Counted from the stretch's first letter, positions 14,415 through 22,212 are shown. The stretch: DNA of 29,325 nt from Acidaminococcus sp050873445 (GCF_050873445.1 NZ_JBNMIU010000027.1:1-29325); one strand, 5' to 3'. The notes: generated from the letters alone by a model not told the origin. Program-made: numbers and translations.

Positions 14415-15743
14415 CTAACCGATGATGATATTTTCTCTTGGATAATGGATATGCTTTTCCGGTTTCTGTGCCGTCAGTGCCAGGGCAAACGTCATGAACC
14501 CTACCCGCCCGGCATACATGGACAGGATCAGGATGATCTTGCTGGCAGTGCAAATGTGCTGGCTGAGTCCGGTGGAAAGCCCCACCGTGGCAAACGCCGA
14601 CACAACCTCGAACAGAGCATACAGGAAAGAGGTATCCTCCAGACAGGTCACCAGCAGGGTGGCGAACGTCACCCACAGCAGCGACAGGCTGGTGATGGCA
14701 AAAGCCTGGAAAATGGTCTCATTCTCCACCCGCCGGCCAAAGATTTCGCACTCACTGCGGCCCCGCACCACCTGGGAGATGTTCAGCAGGATCAGGGCAA
14801 AGGTGGTGGTCTTGATGCCGCCACCCGTCGATGCCGGGCTGGCCCCGATGAACATCCATATGATGATGAAGATCATGGTAGGGACCCGCAGGGAATTCAT
14901 ATCAATGGTGTTGAACCCGGCTGTACGGGGACTCACCGACTGCATGAAGCTGGCCCAGAAGACATCACTGCCGGAAAGGCTGCCCAGAGTCCCCGGGTTA
15001 TCCCTTTCCAAAAAGGCAATCACAGCCGTGCCTACCACAATGAGGGCTGCCGTAGCCGCGAGTACCAAGTTGCTGTGCAGCTTCAACTGGCGGAAATTCC
15101 GTTTTTTCAGCACATCCCGCATGACGGCAAAACCCAGGCCGCCCAGGATGATGCACAGACAGATGCTCAGGTTCACCACCGGATCTCCCACATAGGCGGT
15201 CAGGCTCCGGTAATGGCCGAACAGGTCAAAGCCCGCATTGCAGAACGCTGAAACTGCATGCCAGTAGCCAAAATAGATGCCCCTGATTCCATAGTCGGGG
15301 AAGAACCGCAGGGCCAGCACCGTCCCAAAAAAAGCCTCGATGGCCAGGGTATACCGGGCAATCCGGATGCTCATGCGCACCACCCCATCCAGTTCATCCC
15401 GGTTCAAAGAAGCCTGGATATTCAGGCGGGACTGCAGGTCGATTTTCTTCCGCATGACCACAGAGAAAAGGGTGGCGAAGAGCACCAGCCCCAGGCCACC
15501 CAATTGAATCAGTGCAATGACTACCAGCTGCCCGAACACAGAAAAGTACGTCCCCGTATCCACCACCACCAGCCCGGTGACACAGGAGGCTGAGGTGGCC
15601 GTGAACAGGGCGTCCACAAAGGACAGGGAACTGCCGTCCCTGCTGGCAATGGGAAGCATCAGCAGCAAGGCACCGGCCAGGATCAGCCCCACGAAAGTCA
15701 GGGCGATCAGTTGGGAAGGAGAAAAACGTCTGATCTGGTTCAA
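14415..15743 (-). CDS. ktrB: Potassium-uptake membrane subunit KtrB/TrkH
   Basis: A 442-residue membrane channel subunit with four M1-P-M2 repeats. The four pore loops are visible: S-C-V-T-G57-L, C-N-A-G171-F, R-T-A-G276-F and F-A-T-V-G388-L, whose glycines line the potassium filter. A glycine-rich break G-A-S-P-A-S-T-G-G-G (300-309) is the intramembrane gating loop of the Ktr family. The uptake is usually sodium-dependent. The start is TTG at 15743 with AAGGTG eight bases before it, 12 bases after the dehydrogenase stop. Confidence 0.93.
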   Translation of the reverse strand: MNQIRRFSPSQLIALTFVGLILAGALLLMLPIASRDGSSLSFVDALFTATSASCVTGLVVVDTGTYFSVFGQLVVIALIQLGGLGLVLFATLFSVVMRKKIDLQSRLNIQASLNRDELDGVVRMSIRIARYTLAIEAFFGTVLALRFFPDYGIRGIYFGYWHAVSAFCNAGFDLFGHYRSLTAYVGDPVVNLSICLCIILGGLGFAVMRDVLKKRNFRQLKLHSNLVLAATAALIVVGTAVIAFLERDNPGTLGSLSGSDVFWASFMQSVSPRTAGFNTIDMNSLRVPTMIFIIIWMFIGASPASTGGGIKTTTFALILLNISQVVRGRSECEIFGRRVENETIFQAFAITSLSLLWVTFATLLVTCLEDTSFLYALFEVVSAFATVGLSTGLSQHICTASKIILILSMYAGRVGFMTFALALTAQKPEKHIHYPRENIIIG

Positions 15744-15755
15744 GACTGCTGCACC

Positions 15756-16769
15756 TTATTTCCGGATCATTTCGGCGGTGATTTCCTTCAGGGAAGCAGC
15801 ACCGCACATTTCCATGGTATCGGCCAGTTCGGCGCCCAGCTTGTCAGCCAGGATCTTCACGCCTTCCTTGCCGCCGCCATATACAGCGTTCACGAACGGA
15901 CGGGCAATCAGCACGGCGTCAGCACCCATGGCCAGAGCCTTGAACACATCCACACCACTGCGGATACCGCCGTCCACAAAGATTTTCATGCTGTCGCCCA
16001 CAGCCACAGCAATTTCTTCCAGTACTTCAGCCGTTGCCGGGCTCTGATCCAGCACACGGCCCCCATGGTTGGAGACCACAATAGCGGAAGCACCGGCTTC
16101 TTTGGCCTTCAGAGCACCCTTTACGCTCATGATGCCCTTGATGATGAAAGGCCGTCCGGCCATTTTGATGATTTCTTTCATTTCGTCCACAGATTTGCTG
16201 CCCGCAGGAGGAACGAAGTTCTTCAGGAACGGCAGGCCTGCCGCATCTACGTCCATGGCCACAGCAAAAGCATTGGAAGCCTTCACCTGTTCCATTTTTT
16301 CGGAAATCATCTGTGTGTTCCAGGGTTTCACCGTAGGCACGCCCAGACCGCCGCAGGCCTTGATGGCATCGGTAGCGCCCTTCATCACCTGGGGATCCAT
16401 GCCATCGCCGGTAAAGGCAGCGATGCCTGCTTCTGCGGCACCAGGTACCAGCTCAGCGTTATAGGTCACATCATTGTATTTGTCGCTGTAATGCATGGCA
16501 ACAGCTCCCACCGGGCCAGCGAAGATCGGATATTTGAACGTTTTGCCGAACAGTTCCAGGCTGGTATCCACCGGCCGTTTGGCACACAGAGTATCCATGA
16601 CCACACGGATTTCCTGCCATTTGTTATAGTTGCGGATGGCGGTATCGCCTACGCCCTTGGCACCGGGCCCCGGGACCATATTGCGGCAGGCCACCCCGTT
16701 ACAAATCGGGCACCCTTTGCATTTTCCCAGACATTTGCGCGCGTTTTCCACCATTTCCTTATAATCCAT
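15756..16769 (-). CDS. FMN-dependent 2-hydroxy-acid dehydrogenase with N-terminal Cys cluster
   Basis: A 337-residue TIM-barrel protein of the lactate oxidase/glycolate oxidase family. FMN and catalytic residues visible: K211 (I-I-K-G), H235 and R238 in S-N-H-G-G-R, and the phosphate loop D-G-G-I-R-S-G (266-272) with A-D-A-V-L-I-A-R-P-F. It should oxidise a 2-hydroxy acid such as lactate. The first 30 residues are unusual for the oxidase: C13-x3-C17-x2-C20-x2-C23-x4-C28, a spacing suited to a 4Fe-4S cluster, which would let an anaerobe pass electrons on without oxygen (inference). Of two ATG codons (16775 and 16769) the second has the better distance to GGGGAG. First gene of the Ktr operon. 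Confidence 0.88.
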   Translation of the reverse strand: MDYKEMVENARKCLGKCKGCPICNGVACRNMVPGPGAKGVGDTAIRNYNKWQEIRVVMDTLCAKRPVDTSLELFGKTFKYPIFAGPVGAVAMHYSDKYNDVTYNAELVPGAAEAGIAAFTGDGMDPQVMKGATDAIKACGGLGVPTVKPWNTQMISEKMEQVKASNAFAVAMDVDAAGLPFLKNFVPPAGSKSVDEMKEIIKMAGRPFIIKGIMSVKGALKAKEAGASAIVVSNHGGRVLDQSPATAEVLEEIAVAVGDSMKIFVDGGIRSGVDVFKALAMGADAVLIARPFVNAVYGGGKEGVKILADKLGAELADTMEMCGAASLKEITAEMIRK

Positions 16770-16830
16770 TACCATTCACTCCCCTTAGTGTTTTGGAGAC
16801 AGGGATTTCCCTCTCCTTGCATCGCTCTTT

Positions 16831-16839
16831 ATTATACCA
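16831..16839 (-). promoter_or_regulatory. Extended -10 promoter of the dehydrogenase-ktr operon
   Basis: TGGTATAAT on the minus strand, an extended -10 element (TG-n-TATAAT) with no strong -35 partner. It gives a leader of about 55 bases. It is divergent from the sodium-pump promoter at 16889-16917. Confidence 0.6.
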
Positions 16840-16888
16840 CAGTTCACCCTTTTCGAATTCGTCTCAAACGAGAAAACCATTTTTCATC

Positions 16889-16917
16889 TTGCGTAAAGTT
16901 TCCAAATACGATATAAT
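16889..16917 (+). promoter_or_regulatory. Sodium-pump promoter
   Basis: The -35 TTGCGT (16889-16894), a 17-base spacer and -10 TATAAT (16912-16917) on the plus strand. Transcription should start near 16924, giving a leader of about 127 bases before the oadB start. Confidence 0.75.
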
Positions 16918-16923
16918 TTTCTT

Positions 16924-17042
16924 GTATCAATTGGATAGGACCTTCTTGCGGATGGCACAGGGGCAGGAAGGATGATGAGGACCTGGCATTGAAAAATGTC
17001 CGGTCCTCTTTTTTGGATACCTGGCATAAATTTTTGATGAGG
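16924..17042 (+). promoter_or_regulatory. Structured leader with internal terminator (candidate attenuator or riboswitch)
   Basis: The leader folds into a first hairpin, CCTTCTTGC (16941-16949) with GCAGGAAGG (16963-16971), enclosing a 13-base purine-rich loop, then a terminator (16977-17014) with six T. A second GGACC (16938-16942) could pair with the terminator's GGTCC arm instead, giving an antiterminator. GATGAGG and CCTGGCAT each occur twice, once in the terminator and once near the ribosome binding site. A small open frame of seven codons (ATG at 16952) is also present. I do not recognise a known riboswitch class. A short terminated RNA is an alternative. Confidence 0.5.
16977..17014 (+). 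terminator. Intrinsic terminator inside the oadB leader
   Basis: Outer stem GAGGACC (16977-16983) with GGTCCTC (17002-17008); inner stem 16985-16989 with 16996-17000; then TTTTTT at 17009-17014. It is 36 bases before the oadB start codon and after the only good promoter, so it must be read through or bypassed for the pump to be made. Confidence 0.75.
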
Positions 17043-17050
17043 TGAAAAAT

Positions 17051-18199
17051 ATGTCAAATGCAACAACTGTTTTCCGGGAGCTGTTCGCCGGAGTGCTGGC
17101 CATGGGCGACTGGAGTATCTGGGTGATGTTCCTGATCGGCGGCATCCTGATTTATCTGGGAGTGCGCAAAGGATATGAGCCGGTACTGCTGTTCCCCATG
17201 GGTGTAGGATGCATCCTGGCCAACATCCCCGGTCATTTTGCCGTGACCCCGGCAAATGGCGAACCGGGCTTCCTGACAGTGCTGTACAACATGGGCATTG
17301 CCAACGAACTGTTCCCGGTGCTGATTTTCATTGGTATCGGCGCCATGTGCGATTTTGCACCCCTGCTGCGGAAGCCCTATATGATGCTCTTTGCAGCCGC
17401 CGCCCATCTGGGTATCTTTGCGGCCACCCTCTGCGCCGCCTTTGCGGGCTTCCACTTCAATGAAGCCGCGGCCATCGGCATCATCGGCGCTGCGGACGGT
17501 CCCACCACCATCTTCGTAGCCCAGAAATTCGCCACCGAAATGCTGGCCCCGCTGACGGTAACGGCATTCTGCTACATGTCCCTGGTACCCATCATCCAGC
17601 CGCCGGTGGTGAAGCTGCTGACCACCAGGGAAGAACGGCTGATCCGGATGCCCTACCAGGAAGAAAAACCTGTTTCCAAGACAGCCCTGTTCCTGTTCCC
17701 CCTGATGGTCACCCTGATTGCCGGGATCATCGCCCCCATTTCCGTTCCTTTGATCGGGGCATTGATGTTTGGCAACCTGCTGAAGGTCTCCGGCTGCACG
17801 GATGGCCTGGCGAACTGTGCCCAAAACGAACTGACCAACCTGGTGACCCTGCTGCTGGGCATCACCGTGGGCGCCACCATGACCGCTGAGAACATCCTGA
17901 CCCTGCAGGTGCTGAAGATTCTGTGCCTGGGAGCTGTAGCTTTCGTGTTTGATACAGTGGGTGGCCTGCTGTTTGCCAAACTTGCCAACCTGTTTCTGGA
18001 AAAGAAGATCAACCCGATGATCGGAGCCTGCGGCATTTCCGCTTTCCCCATCAGCGGGCGGGTAATCAGCCGGATGGCCCTGCAGGAAGACCCTACCAAC
18101 TTCATCCTGCAGCCGGCCATTGGCGTAAACGTAGCCGGCCAGGTGGCCAGTGTCGTAGCCGGAGGTCTGGTCATGGCGCTGATCCCGGTACTCATGTAA
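17051..18199 (+). CDS. Sodium-translocating decarboxylase beta subunit (OadB/GcdB/MmdB family)
   Basis: A 382-residue protein of about nine to eleven membrane segments from the family that couples decarboxylation of a biotin-bound carboxyl group to sodium export. The invariant A-D149-G-P-T motif carries the Asp needed for sodium transport. Near the end, N-P-M-I-G-A-C-G-I-S-A-F-P-I-S-G-R and A-I-G-V-N-V-A-G-Q match the second functional region. The ATG at 17051 with GAGGTGA upstream is preferred to an in-frame GTG at 17042. No carboxyltransferase or biotin-carrier gene lies beside it, only a 42-residue OadG-like gene. The substrate (glutaconyl-CoA, methylmalonyl-CoA, malonate or oxaloacetate) cannot be told from this subunit. 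Confidence 0.9.
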   Translation: MSNATTVFRELFAGVLAMGDWSIWVMFLIGGILIYLGVRKGYEPVLLFPMGVGCILANIPGHFAVTPANGEPGFLTVLYNMGIANELFPVLIFIGIGAMCDFAPLLRKPYMMLFAAAAHLGIFAATLCAAFAGFHFNEAAAIGIIGAADGPTTIFVAQKFATEMLAPLTVTAFCYMSLVPIIQPPVVKLLTTREERLIRMPYQEEKPVSKTALFLFPLMVTLIAGIIAPISVPLIGALMFGNLLKVSGCTDGLANCAQNELTNLVTLLLGITVGATMTAENILTLQVLKILCLGAVAFVFDTVGGLLFAKLANLFLEKKINPMIGACGISAFPISGRVISRMALQEDPTNFILQPAIGVNVAGQVASVVAGGLVMALIPVLM

Positions 18200-18215
18200 G
18201 GGAGGTGCAGGAACA

Positions 18216-18344
18216 ATGGATGCAATCACAATCACATCATCTCTGGAGCTGCTGGTCATCGCCTATCCCCTGGTATTTGCAGTCATGGCCTTGTTTGCGG
18301 CCCTAACCTACGGCCTGACAAAGCTGTTTCCGGAAAAAGAATGA
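18216..18344 (+). CDS. Mini OadG-like membrane subunit, 42 residues
   Basis: A short gene beginning ATG at 18216 after GGGAGGTG, 16 bases downstream of the beta-subunit stop. The protein starts M-D-A-I-T-I-T, has one hydrophobic helix (about residues 10-35: L-L-V-I-A-Y-P-L-V-F-A-V-M-A-L-F) and ends K-L-F-P-E-K-E. Position, single N-terminal helix and charged tail match the gamma/delta subunit (OadG/GcdD) of sodium-pump decarboxylases, but the Pro/Ala linker and zinc-binding C-terminus of classic OadG are absent. It probably anchors or assembles the complex (inference). The terminator at 18354-18402 follows directly. Confidence 0.75.
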   Translation: MDAITITSSLELLVIAYPLVFAVMALFAALTYGLTKLFPEKE

Positions 18345-18353
18345 CAGATACAA

Positions 18354-18402
18354 AAAACGGGTGTGGAGAAATGAGAATCCATTTTTCCACGCCCGTTTTT
18401 TT
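18354..18402. terminator. Bidirectional terminator between convergent units
   Basis: A long stem with AAAAACGGG at one base and CCCGTTTTT at the other, plus an inner GTGG/CCAC stem. There is a T-run on both strands. It serves the sodium-pump unit on the plus strand and galU on the minus strand. The following GT-rich stretch (18403-18440) holds nothing recognisable. Confidence 0.85.
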
Positions 18403-18449
18403 AGTGATTAGTGGTTTGTTTGGTTGGTGGTTAGAGGCCAGCATCCTCT

Positions 18450-19328
18450 TTACAGTTTTTTCGTCAGTTCTTTCAAATAATCCCTGAAGGCCGGGCCCAG
18501 ATCTTTGCGGCGCAGGGCGAATTCCACCGTGGCTTTCAGGTAGCCCAGCTTATCCCCGGTATCGTAGCGCTGACCATTGAAGTTATAGGCATAGACACTT
18601 TCGTTGTGGGCCATCACCCGCAGGGCATCGGTCAGCTGGATTTCCCCGCCTTTGCCTGGTTTCGTTTCGTCAAGGATGTCAAACACATCCGGCGTAATCA
18701 CGTACCTCCCCAAAGCGGCAAACCGGCTGGGAGCTTCTTCCACACTGGGTTTTTCCACCATATCCTTCACCCGCAACAGGTTGTGGTCATCAGTTTCCAC
18801 CCCATCGATGATCCCGTAGGCAGATACCTGTTCCGGCCGTACCACCTGGCAGCCGATAATGGTACCGCTTGTCTTGTTATACTGGTCAATCAGCTGCTTC
18901 AGGGCTGGTTCCCCGCTGCCGTTGTATACCACATCATCGCCCAGGATCACGCCGAAGGGTTCCCCGTCGATAAAGTCCTTGGCGCACAGGATAGCGTCTC
19001 CCAGACCCCGCTGGTATTTCTGACGCACATAGTGGATCTTGATGTCAGAGATTTTCCGGATCTGCTTCAACAGCTCGATCTTACCGCTTTCATACAGATG
19101 TTCCTCCAGTTCGGGGGAAGAATCGAAATGGTCCTCGATGGCCCGCTTGGCATGGCCGGAGATAATCAGGATCTGTTCGATGCCGCTGGCCAGGATTTCT
19201 TCCACGATATACTGAATGGTGGGTTTATCCACAATGGGCAGCATCTCTTTGGGCATGGCCTTGGTTTCCGGCAGGAACCGGGTACCGAACCCGGCGGCAG
19301 GGATGACGGCTTTACGGACTTTCATCAT
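18450..19328 (-). CDS. galU: UTP-glucose-1-phosphate uridylyltransferase
   Basis: A 292-residue nucleotidyltransferase making UDP-glucose from UTP and glucose-1-phosphate for envelope polysaccharides. The signature is at the start: A-A-G-F-G-T-R-F-L-P-E-T-K-A-M-P-K-E-M-L, with the UTP-binding Gly-rich loop and lysine. Further on are the metal-binding G-D-D, the sugar-site V-E-K-P, and G-G-E-I-Q-L-T-D-A-L. Full length. Two adjacent ATG codons (19328, 19325) overlap the pth stop codon, so translation is coupled to pth. Confidence 0.95.
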   Translation of the reverse strand: MMKVRKAVIPAAGFGTRFLPETKAMPKEMLPIVDKPTIQYIVEEILASGIEQILIISGHAKRAIEDHFDSSPELEEHLYESGKIELLKQIRKISDIKIHYVRQKYQRGLGDAILCAKDFIDGEPFGVILGDDVVYNGSGEPALKQLIDQYNKTSGTIIGCQVVRPEQVSAYGIIDGVETDDHNLLRVKDMVEKPSVEEAPSRFAALGRYVITPDVFDILDETKPGKGGEIQLTDALRVMAHNESVYAYNFNGQRYDTGDKLGYLKATVEFALRRKDLGPAFRDYLKELTKKL

Positions 19329-19951
19329 TGTACATTCTCCTTTTCTTCCGGCTTCACATCCGGCACTGTTTTTTTCTTAGGAGCCTTCATGTTGAAGTTT
19401 TCCATCATTTCACTGAGGCTAGCCCCTCTCAGCCAGGCTTCCACGGCATCCGCCGCTTTGGTCAGCACTTTGTCGATGATTTCCCTGTCTTCTCCCCGAA
19501 AAGGGTGGAGCACATGACTGATCACCGCCTGCTCCTTATGCACCGGATGTCCGATACCCACCTTGATACGGGGATAGTCCTGGCTGCCCAGGGCCCGTTC
19601 GATGGATTTCAGGCCGTTGTGTCCTCCCGAAGACCCCTTGCGGCGGATTCGCAGGGTACCCACTGGCAAATCCATATCGTCCTGGATCACCAGCACCTCT
19701 TCCGGCGGAATGTGGTAGAAATTGGCAAAATCTGCCACCGCCGCCCCGCTGTTATTCATGTAGGTGGTAGGTTTGATGATATAACATTTTTCCGGCATCC
19801 GTTTTTCCAGGTATGCAGCGTTGTCAGCCCTGCGCCAGGCGTTTTCATCCCCCCAGCGGCTGGCCAAAAGATCCGCCACCATGAACCCGATATTGTGCCG
19901 GGTGCCGGCATATTCTTTTCCAATATTGCCCAGGGCAACCACGAGTTTCAT
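19325..19951 (-). CDS. pth: Peptidyl-tRNA hydrolase
   Basis: A 208-residue enzyme that frees tRNA from prematurely released peptidyl-tRNA. Seen: N9 in L-G-N-I-G (the family usually has G-N-P-G), the catalytic H19 in G-T-R-H-N-I-G-F, T-Y-M-N-N-S-G, and the D-D-M-D-L-P-V-G-x-L-R-I-R-x-x-G-S-S-G-G-H-N-G-L signature. A charged, Lys/Pro/Glu-rich tail of about 20 residues extends past the core domain. The start is the ATG at 19951. It lies downstream of prs but beyond the prs terminator; no clear promoter is visible in 19952-20026, so readthrough may supply it. Confidence 0.95.
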   Translation of the reverse strand: MKLVVALGNIGKEYAGTRHNIGFMVADLLASRWGDENAWRRADNAAYLEKRMPEKCYIIKPTTYMNNSGAAVADFANFYHIPPEEVLVIQDDMDLPVGTLRIRRKGSSGGHNGLKSIERALGSQDYPRIKVGIGHPVHKEQAVISHVLHPFRGEDREIIDKVLTKAADAVEAWLRGASLSEMMENFNMKAPKKKTVPDVKPEEKENVQ

Positions 19952-20026
19952 TGATGTACAACTCTCCAATCTGTCAGTGATTAGTGGCTGGCAGCCTCTC
20001 GGAAGGTATTCCAGCCATTGCCAAAT

Positions 20027-20052
20027 AAGGGGCTGTCATAGGACAGCCCCTT
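20027..20052 (-). terminator. Hairpin after prs
   Basis: A perfect 11-bp stem AAGGGGCTGTC / GACAGCCCCTT with a 4-base loop, followed by TATTTGG on the minus strand. The U-tract is weak, so partial readthrough into pth-galU is likely. Confidence 0.65.
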
Positions 20053-20065
20053 ACACTGTATAGCT

Positions 20066-21031
20066 TTAAATTTCGAACAATTGGCTGATGGACAGCTGAT
20101 TGTAAATCCGCAGGATGGTTTCTGCCAGGATCGGAGCCACAGAAAGTTGGGTAATCTTCGGATGCTTTTTGTTGGGCGGCAGAGGAATCGTATTGGTCAC
20201 AATCAGTTCCTTGATATCGGATTGTGCAATGCGGCTCAGAGCCGGATCCGTCAGGATCGGGTGGGTTACGCAGGCGTAGATGTCCTTGGCACCAAATTTT
20301 TTTAGGGCCTTGGCGCCTTCGCACAGGGAACCGGCGGTATCTACAATATCGTCCACCATGATGCAGATCTTGCCTTCCACATTCCCAATCAGGTTCATGA
20401 CTTCTGCAACGCCGGGTTCGGGCCGTCTCTTGTCGATGATGGCCAGACCGCATTCCAGACGGTTGGCAATGTTCCGGGCACGGCTCACACCGCCCAGATC
20501 CGGAGAAATGACAACCATGTCTTCCGGAGCGAAGCCTTTTTCTTTCACATAATCAGCCAGGATCGGGCCGCCGGGCATATGATCCACAGGGATATCAAAG
20601 AAGCCCTGGATCTGGGCAGCGTGGAGATCCACGGTCACCAGACGGGTAATGCCGGAAACGGTCATCAGGTCTGCCATCAGTTTGGCAGTGATGGGTTCAC
20701 GGCCGCGGGCTTTTCTGTCCTGCCGGGCATAGCCATAAAAAGGAACGACTGCCGTGATATGACGTGCGCTGGCTCTCTTGAAAGCATCGCACATGATCAG
20801 CAGTTCCATGACGTTATCGTTGACTGCCGGTCCGCAGGTCGGTTGGATAACAAATACATCCTTGCCCCGGACACTTTCATTGATCATGACCTGTACTTCA
20901 CCGTTGTTAAAGCGGTTGATCACCGCATCTCCTACCGTAGTACCCAGATAGGCAGCGATTTCCCGTGCCAGATCAGGGTTGGCATTACCGGAGAAAATAG
21001 CCATGTCTTCGCCTGTTTTATCACCCAACAT
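20066..21031 (-). CDS. prs: Ribose-phosphate pyrophosphokinase
   Basis: A 321-residue PRPP synthetase transferring pyrophosphate from ATP to ribose-5-phosphate for nucleotide, His and Trp synthesis. Seen: F-S-G-N-A-N-P near the start, R-Q-D-R-K-A-R-G-R-E-P-I (ATP loop), the D-L-H-A-x-Q-I-Q-G-F-F metal signature, and the PRPP-binding V-D-D-I-V-D-T-A-G-S. Full length, with GGGGG 9 bases before the ATG. The prs-pth neighbourhood is common in Firmicutes. The promoter is at 21074-21102. Confidence 0.97.
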   Translation of the reverse strand: MLGDKTGEDMAIFSGNANPDLAREIAAYLGTTVGDAVINRFNNGEVQVMINESVRGKDVFVIQPTCGPAVNDNVMELLIMCDAFKRASARHITAVVPFYGYARQDRKARGREPITAKLMADLMTVSGITRLVTVDLHAAQIQGFFDIPVDHMPGGPILADYVKEKGFAPEDMVVISPDLGGVSRARNIANRLECGLAIIDKRRPEPGVAEVMNLIGNVEGKICIMVDDIVDTAGSLCEGAKALKKFGAKDIYACVTHPILTDPALSRIAQSDIKELIVTNTIPLPPNKKHPKITQLSVAPILAETILRIYNQLSISQLFEI

Positions 21032-21073
21032 ACAATTAATACCCCCACTGCTTATAATTTAAATCTATTAAAA

Positions 21074-21102
21074 AGTATACAACGCATTGCCCGTTGTGGC
21101 AA
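21074..21102 (-). promoter_or_regulatory. prs promoter
   Basis: The -35 TTGCCA (21097-21102), a 17-base spacer and -10 TATACT (21074-21079) on the minus strand; leader of about 37 bases. Between it and the permease stop codon (21189) are GC-rich repeats (GGCC- and CCGG-containing) and a GGATAC/GTATCC hairpin at 21161-21174, without a T-run. Confidence 0.7.
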
Positions 21103-21188
21103 GTCATTAATGGAAAAAGATGGGAGGCCTGCGGCCAACGTCCGGATCTCCGGCCGGCCTGGATACAGGTATCCCTGAAGGCTGTCCC

Positions 21189-22145
21189 TTATGAAACCAG
21201 CAGCATGACCACCGGAACCACAACCACAAACAGCAGCGTACCGATGGTAACCAGGTTTGCGGCATATGTTACGTCACCCTTACCCTGGGTAGCCAGGATG
21301 GGCAGCACCGCCAGCGTTGGCACAGCGTTCTGTACAATGAAAGTATGGGTCGCCAGTGCCGGCAGTACGCAGCCAAAAGAAGCAGCAAAGCCGAATACGG
21401 CCGCCGTCAGAGCAGGACTGAGTACGAATTTGCCGATCAGGGCAACCAGCGTATCCTTATCGAAGCGGATATTGTGCAGGCCGGCTACAGAAAGGCTGAT
21501 ACCGATATAAATCAAGGATAGCGGAGTCACCATATTGCCCAGATACCCCAGCGTAGCGAAGAGAGGTTTGGGGATATGGAGACCCAGGAAGAGGACAAGG
21601 AAAGCTGCCAGACATCCCACCAGCGGGGCCTGTATCAGCCTTTTGGGCTGAAAACGGGAACCGGCCGCCCCAGTGCCGGGTGCCGTGGGGTCATTGACCA
21701 CCAGTGTGGCACCAATGGTCCAGATGGAAATCAGGCTCGGTACATAAAAAACGATAAAATACGGGATGGCTTTATCACCAAATAAAGCTGTATTCAAAGG
21801 CATACCGATAAAGAGGCTGTTCGTATTGACCATCCCATTGATGAAACTGCCCCGGCGTCCCTGCGGGATATGGCACAGTTTCACAAGGACGATGCTGACC
21901 GCATAGAGTACCGCCAGGATCGCCACGTTCAGGAAAAGCGGTTCCTGCAGGCTTCCCACCTGGGAAAGGTCCAGGTTCTTCACCACCGAAACAAAGATGG
22001 ACGACGGCAGTGCGATATTCATGACCAGAAAAGCCAGATTGGCGTTCAAACCGTCGTTGATGATTTTTTTCTCACGGAGGAAGTATCCCAGGGCCATTAG
22101 CAAAATAATGGGCAGGATATCTTCGATGATTTCCAGTAACAGCAT
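21189..22145 (-). CDS. AEC-family permease
   Basis: A 318-residue membrane protein of the auxin efflux carrier (AEC) family with two bundles of five hydrophobic helices separated by a hydrophilic loop rich in Pro, Gly and Ala (about residues 152-170). The family pattern N-T-N-S-L-F-I-G-M-P (about 107-116) in the fourth helix, and a matching break in the second half (Q-N-A-V-P-T-L), are seen. Bacterial members move malate, malonate or other small organic acids. The substrate is not determined by the sequence. Single-gene unit with its own promoter. Confidence 0.88.
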   Translation of the reverse strand: MLLLEIIEDILPIILLMALGYFLREKKIINDGLNANLAFLVMNIALPSSIFVSVVKNLDLSQVGSLQEPLFLNVAILAVLYAVSIVLVKLCHIPQGRRGSFINGMVNTNSLFIGMPLNTALFGDKAIPYFIVFYVPSLISIWTIGATLVVNDPTAPGTGAAGSRFQPKRLIQAPLVGCLAAFLVLFLGLHIPKPLFATLGYLGNMVTPLSLIYIGISLSVAGLHNIRFDKDTLVALIGKFVLSPALTAAVFGFAASFGCVLPALATHTFIVQNAVPTLAVLPILATQGKGDVTYAANLVTIGTLLFVVVVPVVMLLVS

Positions 22146-22183
22146 TTTCTCACCTCAATCAGTCATTTTTTTCAGCACATCCT

Positions 22184-22212
22184 ATTATAAAACGATAAGA
22201 CCGATTGGGCAA
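22184..22212 (-). promoter_or_regulatory. Permease promoter
   Basis: The -35 TTGCCC (22207-22212), a 17-base spacer and -10 TATAAT (22184-22189) on the minus strand, with the ribosome binding site TGAGGTGAG further down. Confidence 0.7.

Noticed and set aside
16924..17014. Fluoride (crcB) riboswitch for the oadB leader, suggested by GGATGG and GATGATGAGG.
   Set aside because: The expected early GG-N-GATGG pseudoknot arrangement and complementary arms are not present; the likeness is limited to short words.
17054..18259. A 401-codon minus-strand frame opposite the sodium-pump gene.
   Set aside because: It is His/Gln/Gly-rich with no domain pattern, and the plus strand has a clear membrane protein with ribosome binding site and promoter.
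18403..19987. AGTGATTAGTGG occurs at 18403-18414 and again at 19976-19987.
   Set aside because: A single 12-base repeat pair is expected by chance many times in 29 kb; no flanking similarity was seen.
21120..21176. GGCC- and CCGG-rich palindromes between prs and the permease as a terminator.
   Set aside because: No T-run follows on either strand, and the arms compete with each other; termination cannot be claimed.
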